Below are positions 43,101 through 58,100 of a stretch of DNA of 64,000 nt, piece by piece. Location: contig NC_062232.1 in the NCBI RefSeq assembly GCF_902686445.1, positions 14,615,105 through 14,679,104 of the forward strand. Direction: 5' to 3'. Numbering within the stretch: the stretch's first letter is position 1; every line of letters begins with the position of its first letter. The stretch is from Sciurus carolinensis (lineage: Eukaryota; Chordata; Mammalia; Rodentia; Sciuridae). The notes below the pieces were generated by a model. It saw only the letters and a program-made list of their open reading frames with translations, had not been told where the DNA came from and did not search any database. A program made the translations under genes and the position numbers.

Positions 43101-46100
43101 AACTTAAAAGTATAATAAAATCTCATTAAATTGTAATTACTGGGAGAACCTGAATTAATGGCAAATCTGAATAATTGTGCAAGATTTAAACACATGTAAA
43201 GTGGTGTAGTAACTGTGTACTACAACTATGCTGTCCATAAGAGCTTATGATGATCTTATTTTCTTAAAAAGGAATGAAAAGTTATATTTAACATATTATA
43301 TGCAAATAGATATTACTCAAGTAATTTTAGACATAAATGCAAAAGTTTGATTTTAGTGAGCTAATTTTTTCTCCTGGAGTCTCATAAATATTATTAATTA
43401 GCTTAGAAAAAAATCTTTTCATAGATTGTGCATAAAAGAAAATTTTGTTCTATTTCATAACCAAATTTGTCTTAAACATTCTGACTGAGAGGAATTCCAA
43501 TATAATGAGATTTTTCTATAGAGACACATTAAACAATCTCTGAGAGACATGGATAGTGATGGTTGGCTGGTTCGGAGGTATTTTTAAACATAATAAAGAA
43601 TTTTTACATAAAAATTGGGACATTTTCTTTAAGAATCAAAGACATAGTAAAAAAATATTTTCCCCATGTTCTAGGCCTCCTGTGACTCACCTCTAAGGTG
43701 TCTCCATCAGCCTCTCCTTCCAGCTCCACTGTACTGCCTGATGTATTGGTCAGCATCTCTTTCACCAAAAAGCAAAACCTAGAACAGCAAATGTCACAAA
43801 GATACTGTTTAACTTAGTTTCATTACATTAAGCTGTACTTAAATATAAACCAAACTTACATAAGTCACGGAACAATCAATCTACTCCTTGATTTTACATG
43901 GTACTCTATGGGTTATCCCATGTGATACTTGAATGCTCTCTATACAGTATCTCTACTAACTGGTTGGTCAACTGATGCTTGAGCATCAGAGTACCCATTA
44001 TCTAGCAACTGAGAACCCATTATCTCCCAAAGGCAGCTCATTCTGAGAACTTAGTGAAAATGTTCCCCTTTTATTGATTGAAGACTCCTTTTATATGGGT
44101 ACCCTCCATAGATTACTTAGAGTTAACCCCCTTTGGGTATATGTACCACATATTGTTAGCCACTTATCAGCATATGGACACTTAGGTTGTTTCCATTTCT
44201 GGGCTATTGTGAATAGTGCTACAATTAACATATGAGTACAGACGTGTCCCTGACAAACTGATGTCAGTTAAAGGTAGAGTGGTGGTTACTAGAGGATAGG
44301 GAGAGCAGCAGGGAGGGAGGGAGGGATGGGGAAAGCTAATCATGAGTACCAAGTTACAGTTAGATAGGAGAAAGAAGTTCTGGTGTTCTGTACAGTAGGG
44401 TGACTATAGATAATAATGATGCCCTTTAATTTCTTTAAAGCTACAAGAAAGGATTTGGAATGTTTTCACCATAAAGAAATGATAATTGTTTGAGGAAATA
44501 CATATATTTTCTCTGATTTGGATGTTACAAAATACATGTATTATCAAAATATCATATTATAGTCTACAAATACACATAATTTTTATGTATCAGTTAAAAA
44601 CAAAATTAGAAATACATTTAAAAAGAATTCTTTTTCTACATTACCATGTCCATGAGCAATGTACATACTTCTATCATGTCCCTGTAAGACTTTCCTTATT
44701 GTCTCATTGTTTTCCACTAACTGGATATTCTTCAAATGGGTCCTTGTATTACTCTTCAAAATTTGGTCCTTTGATCAGCATTGCAGGGGTGACTTAATTG
44801 GTGTTAAGGGCAGCAGAACCATCCCCTTTCAAATTGTAGACAGTCCAATTCTCAGTAAGATATAAGGTCTTGTACAAGGGGAGAAAATGCCATATAATTC
44901 TATTGACAAAGATTAAGCCTAATCTCAACTATTAGTCATGTTTTTCTCACAAGTGCACATCAACCACTTAGACTTGTGTAATTGTTTATTTGCATACAAC
45001 TGATCTGGAATCAGTAGAACATTTTTATTCAGAATTCTCTCTTAAGACGGTAAGGAGGAATAGTGCATGCTTCAAGAGAATTTCCACAAGACCTTAAAAC
45101 ATTCTTTTTATAATAAGCTTATGCCACCTTTACTTCTAGTATTTCAATACTGGGAAACCCAATGTCAGGCTTCTGAGGAGACACATGATATGCACTCACC
45201 AGAATAACTAAAATTCTTAAAATTATATTAATTACTAATTGTTGTTAAGCAACTCTCATACCTTGCTTTGGGCAGTGTAAATTCAAGAGATCACCTTGGA
45301 AAACTACTGGCAGTATTAATCAAAGCTAAATATAAAGCTACCCTAAAACCCAGTGATCCACTCCTAGGTATATGCCAAACAGAATTTAATGTATATTTTC
45401 ACCAAAAGGCATGTGGAAGAATATTCTTTGAAGTTTTATTCATAAGAGCCACAACTAGAAATAATCCAAATGGTCATCAATAAGAGAACACATAAATTAT
45501 TGTACATTCACATAATGGAACACCACAAGAAATAAAAAGGATGAAGAGATACACACATCATGGTTGAATCTTATGGCTATTACCTTAAAGGAAAGAAGGG
45601 AGAAATAAGATAGTATGAATGATTTTATTTATTTGAAGGTCAAGAATTGGCAAAACTGATGACAGAAATCAAAAATACTTATCACTAGAGAGGGTTTAAT
45701 GACTAGAAAGGGGCACAAGGCACCTTTTGGCGAGCTGATGTGGGAGATGGGTATATGGGTGTAGATATATGTAAAAATTTTATCCTAGCTGTATACTTTA
45801 GTGCACTCTTCACACTTTACTTACATGTATATTACACCCCCAATTAAAAATTATTAAAATGACAAACCAAGGGAAAGGAAGAAGAGACAGAAAGGAGAAA
45901 TACTGGGGAATGACACTGACCAAATTATATTGTTCTGTTGTGTGCATATATGAATATGTAACAAGGAATCCCATCCTTATGTAATTATAATGAACCAATA
46001 AAAATATGAAAGAAGAAAAAATTTAAGTAAATGGGAAAAAAGGAGAAAAATAATCCAAAATAAATCAATCAAGATGTATGATCTAATAGGGTATATTTTA

Positions 46101-49100
46101 TTTATCATATGTAAATATGCATACATTTCATATATTATTTGTAAATACATGTAAATTTTATAAATCATATAAAGTACAGATCAAGACATAGTTTTTCCAA
46201 TTAAATTTCTAAATGGCCTAGCACCATTTTCTCTTTTGTTATAAATAAAGTGATCATATAAAAAAAAAGATGTGTGATTTAAAAAAAAGTATAACACAAA
46301 AGGCACTGAGTACTGAATAAGGGTCATAAAGATAAATTTTGTAATAAAAGGACAACAAACAATCTTTAAAAATAAGAATAAAGTTGAAGAACTCACGTTT
46401 CCTGATTTTACAGCTTCCTACAAAGCTACACTAATCAAGAATGTGTGGAACTTGACAAAGGACTGATATATAGAGTGATGGAATAGAATTAAACATTTAT
46501 AGCCAACTGATTTTCTAAGGGTGCCAAGACCATTTAATGGAGGACAAATAGTATGTTCAACCAATAGTACTGGGACAGGGTTGGCAATATAGCTCAGTTG
46601 GTAGAGTGCTTGCCTCACGTGCACAAGGCCCTGGGTTCAATCCCCAGCACCACAAGAAAAAAGTAGTACTCGGACAATCACATGTCCACATGCAAAAGAA
46701 TGAAACTGGATCCTCTAACTCACATTATATAAAAATTAGTTAAAATGGATCAGACCTAAATGTAAGAGCTAAAACTATAAAACTCTTAGAAGAAAATACA
46801 AAAACCATAGAACACCTTGTAGGCAAAGTCTTCCTAGATATGAACCAAAAGTGCAACTGACAAAAGAAAAAATGATAAGATGAACTTCAAAATTAAAAAT
46901 TTTGTGCTGCAAGTTTTTCAACAGAGTGACAAGACAACCCACAGAATGGAATCAAGCATTTGCAAACCTAAAAAGGGACTTATATGGAAAGTATATAAAG
47001 AACTCTTAAAAGACAAATAGCCCAATTAAAAAGAGACAAAGTTTGGAGAAACATGGTAAACACCACTTTCACATGTTGATCCAAATTAACATCACCACAA
47101 ATGACACAAAAATATTGTCCCCTGATATGAGGCACTGGGAAAGACACAACATTGCTTTTGTGGTATTCCAGCCCCAAATATATAACATGAGTATACTGAT
47201 GAGCAAACAGCAAACAAACTCAAATCAAAGGACTGCAAGCATGTATTACCTGCACTCTTTGAAAGTATTAAGAAAGACAAAGACTAATGATGATCTCTTT
47301 CAGATGAAAGGAGACTATACAGACATGGCAAGTAAATGTTATATATGATTGTGGATAGGACTGTGGGCCAGGAAAAAGTCTTGTTTTACTATAAAAGGTA
47401 TTAGGGAGACAATAAAAATTTGGAAATGGCTTCTAGATTATAGTACCATATCAATCTTAGTATGATTAAATAACTACTATATAATTACACAAGTGAACAT
47501 TCCTTTTTTTTTCTTTTTTAGGAAATATGCTGAAGTATTTAGAGGTAATGCAAAATTATGTCTACAACTTACTCTTGACCAGTTCAGTAAAAACAACCAT
47601 ATGCATATAGAGAATGTAAAACAAGTATAGTAAAGGGTTACACTGGGGAATTCTGGCAAAACATACATGCAAATTGTCCATACTGTTTTATTGAAACATT
47701 CTTGTAGTTCTGAATATTTTTCTAAGTAAAAAATGTGAACTTTGCCAGATGCGGTGGTACACATCTGTAATCCCAACAACTTGGGAGTCTAAGGCAGGGG
47801 AATTGCAAGTTCAAAGACAGCCTCAGTAACTTAGTGAGACCCTAAGCAACTTAGTGAGACCCTGTCTCAAAATAAAAATAAAAAATAAAAATCTCAGTGG
47901 TAAATTGCCCCTGGGTTCAACCAAATAAAGGTGAGCTTTAAAAATTGGGCAAAGGATTTGAATAGACATTTCTTCAAAGAAGATATGCAAATGGCCAATA
48001 AGCACAAGAAAAGATGCTCAGTATCACTAGTCATTAGAGGAAATGCAAATTAAAACCACAATGAGATTCTGTCTCACAACCACGAGGATGGCTATAATCA
48101 AAAGTACAGACAATAATAAGTGTTGGCAAGGATATGGAGGAACTGGAACCATCATACACTGCTGATGAGAATGTAAACAGGGAAACAGTTTGATAGTTCC
48201 TCAAAAGGTTAAACACAAAGTTCCCATAAGATCCAGCATTTTGACACCAAGAAAAATGAAAGAATATGTCCTCACAAAAACTTAAACATGATTGTTCATA
48301 GAAGCAAAATTCATAACAGTCCCAAAGTGGAAGCAAACCAAATGCCTATCAATTGATGAATGGATAAATAAAATGTGGCATATTCATACAATGGAATATT
48401 ATTCAGACACAAAACAACAAAGTAATGATACATGCTACAACATGGATGAACCTTGGAAACACTATGCTAAATGGAAGAAGTCAGTAACCCAAAGACCACA
48501 TATTATATGACTCAATGTCTATGAAAAATCCAAAATAGGCAAATTCATAGAATTAGAAAGACTAAAGTTTGCATAGGGCTAGGGTTATGTAGGTGAGGTT
48601 GGGGAGAAAAAGGGGAATGACTGCTAATGGATACTGGGCTTCTTTTGGGGGTGATGAAAAAATTCTAAAATTAGATTGTGATGGTGGTTGCAAAATTATA
48701 AATACACTAAAAATGGAGTTGTACACTTTAAATGGGTGTGAGGTATGTAGATTATATCTCAAAGCAGTATAATAGTTTTCTCTAAATTAAAATTTTAAGA
48801 ATAGAGCAAACAACCATCTTCTTAGCAGAGGCCCTTCAAAATTTATTCACCATAAATAGATGCAAATAGCTGAATCAGCTATAACTCACCTACTACACTG
48901 GTCTTCAGTGGAAAAGTAGATTTGAAAGTCATCAGAGTTATCATGGACATAAAGAAAACAACACCGTTCATCAAACTTGGATAGGCTGAAAATTGCAAAA
49001 CATAAGAATGCTTACATGGAAGTTATGACACCAATTTTAAAGTTTTGAGAAAATCTAGTAACAGATTTTCTTTCACTTCACAAATTCTTGATTCATTAAT

Positions 49101-52100
49101 CTTTTAACACAAAACCCATATTTTGCATTTTTTCTCTATGAAATTTAAATACCAGGGAACTTTATCTTGTTTATGTTTGAGTTAGCCTTTACAACTGACT
49201 TTAACTAATGTGTATCAAGAACTTCTTCTATATTTGGTGCTAAGCAGAGCATATGGGCAAGAGACAAGGGTACAAAACATGGTCTATGTCCTCTAGGAGT
49301 TTAGAATCACACACACACAGACACACAAAGACAGACAAGGTATTTGTGAAGTCATTTATTGTGGTATCAAAGGAATTTCTAAACCTGGAAAATATCAGGA
49401 CACAGTATTTGTGGTTGTACAAGGTGAACAGAAATAAACATTTCATCTTAGCTCAAGAAAGGTCTTTAAATATTCTCTGGTCCATTTCCAACCAAAGTGT
49501 GGACCCAACTCCACAGCACCTCAAACATGTAATATTCAGTTTGCCTGAACATAACCAGCAACAGAATGTCACCACACTCCATCTGCTGACAGATCTCACT
49601 GTTAGAAAGTTCATTACCCACATTGAGCCAAAGCCTCCACAATGGCCCTCACCCTGCCAGGTGGCACTATGGAAAATCAGGCTAGATTTTCTTCTACAAT
49701 TAGCTCTTCAAATAAAGCCACTTCATCTGGTCCCTTCTAAGTCATCTCCTTCTGAAATTCAAAACTTAGACCATTCCTCATGATATAGATGACATGACAA
49801 ATAATGTGTTGAAACAGCAACAGTCCAGAGTGATTGAAAAAAAAAAAGAATTAAAGCTAGAGTATACATCAGCAAGTTTTGAAACCCAGTCAATGAAAGA
49901 ACTACCTCAGTTAGTCGAATAGCTTTAGGAATGCCCAAAGCATGCACCTCATGTCACGTCAGTCCTGAGATCTGAGTCACCTCAGGTCCTGTGCAAATCC
50001 CCACTGATGGTTTGAATGGCAGGGAAAGGCATCTCTATGAGGCGGTACAAACAAAAGAACATGAGGCGAGGGCCAACATGTTCTTGTACAACTTCATTAC
50101 TGAGTAATATATTTTTTAAAATTTTAAACATATTTGGGTTACCTTCTACTTTCTAGGTAGTATCATCCAAAAGTTCTACTGTGTACTTAAATTATTTCCC
50201 TCCCTTAAAAGTAATGTAAAAAATCATTCCAATTGAAGCACTAATGTGCTCAGGACAGAATCATACTGTGACCAGAGAAAACTGGAGATTTATTTAGTGG
50301 CCTGAGGTAGAATCAGAGAGAGGCCAGAAAGTTTTAGTCCAAGTTCTTCATTTGATAAAAAACAGTGAAGAAACTGGAATCTAAAGAGTTTGGGTGATTT
50401 CCCAACATCACACAACAAAGGGATTAGAACTCATATCCACTTCAGAACTACTCCCACCCTTGAAAGTGCTGGCAGGGTGACAAATGCAGCAGAGGTGTAT
50501 TATTCCTGCTTGGGAAAACCCCACAAATGGTCACCATTCCTGAAGGAATAATCAAGTGCCACACTTTTTCCAGGAATATACCACCCCACTCCCTCCCTAA
50601 TAACAATACCTAACTCCATTGCTCTGTCCAGGAGACCCCACCCAAGTGCCATTAGCATATAATTCCTGGCTTGATCCTGAGTACTTGAATATTTTTAGAT
50701 CAAAGAAGACATCTTTCTACAGATATAACTTTATTATTTAAATTTGAGACAAGAGTTTCTTCTGTTGGATGTGAGAAAAGCTATTCTATAACTATCTATA
50801 ACTAAGAGACCTTTACTAGCAGCACATTATGGACCTCAGGCAGGGCAGCAAAACAGAAAATAGTCTATTTTGGGTTCAGTTAAAAATAAGAACATCATAA
50901 CTCATGAATAAGTGGTAACCTTAAAGTACATCAAACATTATCACTATTATGTGTATTAAAGTAATAGTTACATTTTCTTTTATGTTCTTACCTTATTCCT
51001 TTAATAGAAGAGGCTGCAAAATTCCATTCGTGGATTTGTTTCTGCAAGTATCAAAGACAGAAGTCAAAACTTCGTTTTTCCATATATAGGATCAGTTAGG
51101 GTTTCATACTATAATCAACCATTTCTACTATTTTATTTTAAATAGTGGTTAGGGGTTAGAGCAATATACTTTGCATAACTTAGAACACCTGAAATATTTT
51201 CTTAATGTATTAAAAAATTCATTTGTATCTCTAATCCAGTTTAATGCAAACAATATAAACTTGAAATAAACAATTTGAGACATAAATAAGCATACAATAA
51301 ATACACAGTAACTGTGGTTTTTCATCTTCTATTAACATAGCAGGAAAACTCTAAAAGGTTTAGGAATCACCCATCTAAGTTGAGTGTCTTGCAAAAAATG
51401 TTTGGAGAAGCAAGACTATGGTAGATATTGTTCAGTCTTCATTTCCTTTTCTCCCTAGGCACACAGCTAAACAACATTTCCCATCCTCCCTTGCAGCTAC
51501 ATGAGGCCAGGTGGCAGAGTTCTGACCAATGAGATGTGAGCGGGAGTGAGGGCACCACTTGTAGACCTGACCCATAAAACCTCCACAAAAATCCTCTACT
51601 TTCTTTTTCCCCAGTCACTTCAGGATGGAATGGGGCCCCTGCCAACATAGATATGATATGAGGCATAGACAAACTTTTATCAAGATGTTGAGGTTTAGTT
51701 AGGAGCTATTTGTTTGAACATCTAGCCTACCATGTCTAATAGAAATATGTACCAAAATGCACTTTTTTGGGGGGTGGGTATCAGGGATTAAACCCAGGGG
51801 TGTTTAACCACTGAGCAACATCCCCAGTCCTTTTTTTCAGTTTTATTTACTAAATTGCTTAGGACCTTGCTTAATTGCCAAGGTTAGTCTTGAACTTGCA
51901 ATCCTTCTGCCTTAGCCTCCCAAATTGCTGGGATTACAGACATGCACCATCATGCCCAGCTCGAAGGTGCACTTTTTGTTATTTTTAAATTTTTGTTTAT
52001 TTTTATTGGAGCTTTATGATCATACATAGTAGCTGGATTCATCATGACAAACTCATACATGCATAGAAATCGATTTCAGTTCATGATCCCAACTTTTCCT

Positions 52101-55100
52101 TCTCCCTTTTTCCTTCCGTCCTCCCCCTTCTCCTTCCTCTAGTCTAATAGACTTCTTTTCACTCATATATTAATTTGTATTTGATTGGTCCCTTATGTAA
52201 ACTTATCCTTCCCTCCCCCTTTCCTTTATTTCACTCTAGCTTCCACATATGAGAGAAGATCTTTGAGTTTTTGAGCTTGGCTAATTTCACTTAGCATGAT
52301 ATTCTCCCTTTCCACCCATTTACCTGAAAATGTCATAATTTCATTCTTTTTAGTGGCCTAGTAGATCTCCATTGTGTGTGTGTGTATTACAATTTCTTAA
52401 TTCATTCATCTACTGACAGACATCTGGATTGATTCCATATGTTAGCTACTGGGAATTGTGCTGCTATAAACAATGATGTGGCTGTGTCACAATAGTATGC
52501 TGATTTTAGATCTTTTGGGAAAATACCAGGAGTGGGACAGCTGGGTCATATGGTGGTTCCATCCCTAGTTTTTTGAGAAATCTCCAAACTGCTTTCCAGA
52601 GGGGCTGTACTAGTCTGCAGTCCCATCAACAATGTACAAGTGTTCCTTTCTCCCCACAATGTCACCAGCATTTATTGTTGTTTGTATTCTTGATCACTGT
52701 CATTCTAACTAGAGTAAGATGAAATCTTAGTATAATTTTGATTTGCATTTCCCAATTACTAGAGATGTTGGACATTTTTTTCACATGTTTATTGGCCTTT
52801 TGTGTCTCTTCTGTTAAGAAGTTCCTGTTCAGTTCTTTTGCCCATTTATTGATTGGGTTATTTGGGGGAGGGTTTGGTGTTAAGTGTTTTGAGTTCTTTG
52901 TATATTATGGATATTAATTTTCTATTGGAGGAGTAGCTGGCCAGATTTTCTCCATTCTATAGGCTCTCTCTTCACAGTTTTAATCATTTCCTTAGCTGTG
53001 CAGAAGCTTCTAGTTTAATGGCACCCCACTTATTGATTGTTGGTTTTGTTTCTTGTGCTTTGGAGGTCTTGTTAAGGAAGTCTGTGCCAGCATCTATATG
53101 ATGAAATGTTGACCCTATATTTTTTTCTAGCAATTATAAGGTTTCTGGTTTAATTCCTAAGACTTTGATCCATTTTGATTTGAGTTTTGTGTAGGATAAA
53201 AGATAGGGGTCTAATTTCATTTTCCTACACATAGCTATCCAGTTTTCCCAGCACCATTTGTTAAAAGGCTGTCTTTTTTCTAAGATATATTTTTAGCACC
53301 ACAGTCAAATATCAGATGGCTACTGGCTTCTGGGTTTGTCATTGTGTTTTCTATTCTATTCCATTAATTTTCATTTCTAATTTTGATACCAATACCATGC
53401 TGTTTTTGTTACTACAGCTCTATAGTATGATTTCAGATCAGATATTGTGATGCTTCTGTTTCACTTTTCTTGCTTAGCTTTGCTTTGTCTATTCTTGATC
53501 TCTTCTTATTCTAGTCTACGGCCATACCACCCTGAATACGCCTGATCTCGTCTTCTTATTCTAAATGAATTTAAGAATTATTTTTTACAATTCTGTGAAG
53601 AATGTCATTGGTATTTTGATGGGGATTGCATTGAATTTGTATGTTGCTTCTGGTCCTATAGCCATTTTGACAATATTAATTCTGCCTATCCAAGAACATG
53701 AGATGTCTTTCCATTTTCTCAGGTCTTCTTCAGTTTTTCTCTTTGGTGTTCTATGATTTTCATTGTAGAGCTCTTTCAGCTCCTTGGTTAGATTAATTCC
53801 CAAGTATTTTTATATTACTTTTTAGAGGTTATTGTGAAATTGTTTTCCTTATTTCTTCCTTGACTGAATCACTGTTGGAATATAGAAAAGCTATTGATTA
53901 ATGGGTGCTGATCTTGTATCCTGCTACTTTGCTAAATTCATTTATAAGTTCTAAGTCTTCTGGTGGAGTTTTTTTGGATCTTCTAGATAGGATCATATCA
54001 TTGGCAAACAGAGAGAGTTTGACTTCTTTTCCCCTTTGTATACCTTTGGTTTCTTTTTCTTGCCTGATTGCTCTGGCTAATGTTTCAAGGACTATATTGA
54101 ATAGGAGTGGTGAGAGTGGACAGCCTTGTCTTGTTCCTGAATTTACTGGAAATGCTTTTAGTTTTTCTCCATTTAGTATGATGTTGGCTTTGGGTTTGTC
54201 ATACATGGCCTTTATGATGTTGAAGTAAGTTCCTTTGATCCCCAGCTTCTCCAGCATTTTTAACATGAATGGGTATTTGATTTTATCAAAAGCCTTTTCT
54301 GCATCTGTTCAGATGATAATGTGCTTTTTGTTCTTAATTCTGTTTAAGTAATGAATCACTCTTATTGATTTGCACATGTTGAACCAATCTTGCATCCCTG
54401 GAATGAAACCCACTTGATCATGGTGTATTATCTTCTTGATGTGCTTTTGGAAGTGGTTTGCTAATATTTTATTTAGGATTTTTGTATCTATGTTTATCAG
54501 GGATATTGGTCTGTAGTTTTATTTCCTTAAAGTGTCTTAAGTGTCTTTGCCCAGTTTTGGTATGGTTATATGAGCTTCATAAAAAGTATTTGGGAGTGTT
54601 CCCTCTCCTTCAACTTCACGGAATAATTTGTAAAGTCTAGTAGAACTCAGCTGAGAAGTTGTCGGGTTCAGGGCTTTTCCTTTTTGGAAGGCTTTTAATT
54701 GCTGTTTCAATTTCATTACTTTATATTGGTCTGTTTAGGATTTCTATATCTTTCTGGTTCAATTTGGGTAGGTCATATGTGTCAAGAAATTTGTCCATGT
54801 CTTCCAGAGTCTCTTTTTGGAGTATAAATTTTCAAAATAGGATCTGATAATCCTCTGGATTTCAGAGAGGTCTGTGGGATATCTCATTTTTCATCCCTGA
54901 TCTTGTTGATTTGCTTCTTCTAACTCTTTCTTTAGGTTAGTTTGGCTAAGAGTTTGTCAATTTTATGTATCTTTTCAAAGAACCAACTCTTTGTTATATT
55001 GATCCTGCATATCATTTTCTTATTTTCAATTTCATTGATTTCAGCTCTGATCTTATTTATTTCCTGTCTTCTACTGGATAAGGGGTTAGTTTGCTCTTTG

Positions 55101-58100
55101 AAGGCCTTGAGATGGAACATAATCATATTTATTTGTGATCTAATTTTTTAATGTAGGTTCTCAGTGCTATAAATTTTCCTCTTAGAACTGTTTTCATAGT
55201 GTTCCAGAGACTTCGATATGTCTTTGTTCTCATTCATTTCAAAGAATTTCTTGTCTTCTGTTCTCATTTCTTCTTTGATCCATTCTCCGTTTAAGAGATT
55301 ATTTTGGGGGCTGGGATTGTAGCTCAGTGGCACAGTGCGTGCCTAGCATGTGTAAAGTACTGGGTTCAATTCTCAGCACCACAAATAAATAAATAAAATA
55401 CAGGTTTGTCGACAACTAAAAAGATATTTTTTAAAAAGTATTTTTAATCTCCATGTGTTTATGTGGTTTCCATTATTTTTCTTGCTGTTGATTTCTAGCT
55501 TTATTCCATTATGATCTGATACGATACATGGAATTATAACAATCTTTTTTGTATTTGCTAAGATTTGCTTCATGGCCTAAAAGACAAACTATTTTGGTAA
55601 AAGTTCCATGTGCAACAGAGAAGAAGGTAAATTTAGCTGTTTGGGGGTGGAATATTCTGTAGATGTCTGTTAGGTCCGTTTGATTTATAGTGTTGTTTAG
55701 GTTAGAGATATCTTTGTTGATTTTTGTTTTGATGACCTATCTATTGGTGATAAGGTTGTGTTGAAATCCCCCAGTATTACTGTGTTGGGGTCTATGTGGA
55801 ATTTAATGTCATGGAGTGCTTCTTCCATGTAATTGGGGGCACTGACATTTGGGGCATGCACACCCACACATAGAAGAAATAAGGAAAAAAATCATTTAAA
55901 AATATGTGTATGTAAAAAATATCCAGTATCTTGGTATAAACTAGAAAGGACCTTCTCCACTCAAGTAGTCAAAATATTTGACCTGAATGGGTAGTCAATG
56001 TCTACGTCCAATAGTCTTTCTTACCAATTATTCTTGTGTAAAGTACTGATAGAAAGAACAAGGGATGGGGATGTTAACCCCTTCCTGTTATTGTGTTGCC
56101 AAGTTACTAGTTGGAGTGGCCTAAGATTGAAGCTGTTTGATATAAGACTCAATTTCCCTTCTCACCAGCATGAGGTGGGATGGGTTAAGCTTTTACAATC
56201 AGTTTGCATTTTGACCTTTCATACTGGATCTGCACACTCCCAGGGTACTGCTTCTGCAGTGCTTTCTGTGAGGGGAGATCTGCCCAGTGGTGCTGAGATC
56301 TATTTGGTCTTTAGGTCTTATCTGGCTAGGTTTAAAGATGCCTTCTTTAGAGAGACTAGGTTGACCTGCCCCTAGGCCTAGACTTTAGCTTGATTGCTTC
56401 CATGGGTTTGGTTCTCAGGTGCTTCCCAAGAAATCCAATCATGGAACAGGGGGACTGAACCTACACTCACTTTTGCCTAGGAGTTGAATTTTCCCAGGTG
56501 TAGTTCCTGAGTGTATTCATGCCCTGCCTGTTCTGACTTCCAGACCAGCATGTGAACCACCAACACAAAGGCTCCCCTTTGCCCTTACAACTTAAGTCCC
56601 CCTAGGTACGGTCCATTCCAAGCCCATTTCTCTTATGTTATGCCACACACTGCCTAGATCCCTTGCTAGGCAGCTGCTGGGATACTGTGTGTGTGTGTGT
56701 GTGTGTTTCCGGATCTCCCGAGTCCCACTGATGTCACAGTGGGCGTGCTCATTCCAAGGTGGCTCCTGGTTCCACGCTCCCTGCCAGGTCAGAATACTGC
56801 CTGCACTGGCTTATTTAACACCCAATTGTGCTTGTCAAGGATTTGCACGGTTTGCCACCTCTCAGTTCTGGTAAGTTCAGGCAGTGTTTTTGATCTCAGA
56901 TTTCTCTGCACCAAGACACACCACAGCATCACCTGAAATGCCACTTCCTCTAGTCCCCTTTCCTTTGCCCACAGTGAAATGGCTCCTGCAGCCACTGTAG
57001 GTGAGGGTTTTCTTCTTTATTTTATTGTATCTAACCTTCTGAGTCTCCCAAGCTGTCCTGAGTGTCCAGTATCAAATCCCAGTGAAATCCCTCTTTTGCC
57101 CACCTTGTTAAAAAGCTGTGTATCCACTACCTTGGTCTCATGCCACGGAGTAACTTGGAAAGCTGCCTCCTCTACTTCACCATCTTCCCAGAAAACTCCA
57201 AAGTACCCTTTAAAAAAGCCCAATTCTATCCCCTTACTTCATTACCATTTCTTGCCCTTAAACTGTACAAGGCTAAGCCTTAGAAGGAATGTCTAAAAAA
57301 CCATAGGCTACAATATGAATACATCACAACTGTAAAAAAAAAAACACTAAACAGGAAAATCCATTTTGTTGGCCTGAGGTTGCTTAAAATTGATCACTGG
57401 TAGTATTTACATGACAGGAATCAATAAACACTAAAAATTAGCCCGCATCCCCAAATGTTGGCTATTCAACATTTACTAGCATATTGCTGCCTTCTTGCTC
57501 CCAGTGAATTTCTGAATTCATGGCTAATAAACCAGGAACTTAATCTAATTTAAAAGCAATGGTACATAGAGTTGTATATATGTATGTGTTCTCTTTTTAT
57601 CATCCACATGTAACCCACCAGGAAAAAAAATGCAACACTGTATAGAAAAAATGTCATCTCACTCTAGGAAAATCTGCTTGCTTTTCACAATCTGTACAAT
57701 TTCAAACTTGTAAATGAAGGCAAATGCAAAGGATTCCTCTCAAAGCAAAAGGCAATTTATATTTCTCTCAGACATTTCCTCTAACAACTAGAAGCACTTG
57801 TGGAAAACATTTCATCAGTCAAGGAAAACTAACATTTGCTATGTATATAATTCTTTTCCATTTCTTATTACAGACTATATGCAAAGCAAAACATTTACAA
57901 CCAGAGAGATATTATATGTACCAATGGAAAATTTCTATTAAGAGCCAGCAATCATTGTAGGTTTCAAATGAGGTAGGCTGAGTTGGTAGAATTTTATGAA
58001 ATCAAAACCATTTGGCTTTATAAGTACAAAGAGTCACTTTAACAGCATCAATTTTTTCTACAACTATTTGTCAAAATATCAGGTATTTTACATCTATATC

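Larger units (their letters stand above)
46395..48780 (+). mobile_element. L1 ORF2-end region split by later insertions
   Basis: L1 text at 46395-47041 (CTACACTAATCAAGAATGTG) resumes at 47940 (GGGCAAAGGATTTGAATAGA) and runs to about 48780. A SINE (46578) and a roughly 900-base block (47042-47939) interrupt it. No intact frame. Confidence 0.65.
51968..55890 (-). pseudogene. 5'-truncated L1 retrotransposon, ORF2 remnant
   Basis: Nearly 4 kb of L1 on the minus strand, 3' end at the left. ORF2-type protein pieces are readable: endonuclease end near 55800, reverse transcriptase near 53898-54266 ([15 protein letters not shown]), and a C-terminal part near 53585-53803. Frames are broken and the element starts inside the endonuclease region. 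The RT active-site box reads FAND where L1 normally has FADD, so the polymerase is inactive in any frame. A 5S rRNA fragment (53514) and an ID SINE (55311) inserted later. Confidence 0.9.

Noticed and set aside
49253..49783. Open frame of 176 codons on the + strand, the longest in the window
   Set aside because: It lies in a MAP3K15 intron, overlaps ancient repeat text and shows no family motif or splice context.
53514..53553. Possible functional 5S rRNA gene
   Set aside because: Only the first 40 of about 120 bases are present, and the internal promoter region is missing.
53585..54266. Reverse transcriptase as part of a retron or defence system
   Set aside because: The protein is clearly L1 ORF2 in mammalian intronic DNA.
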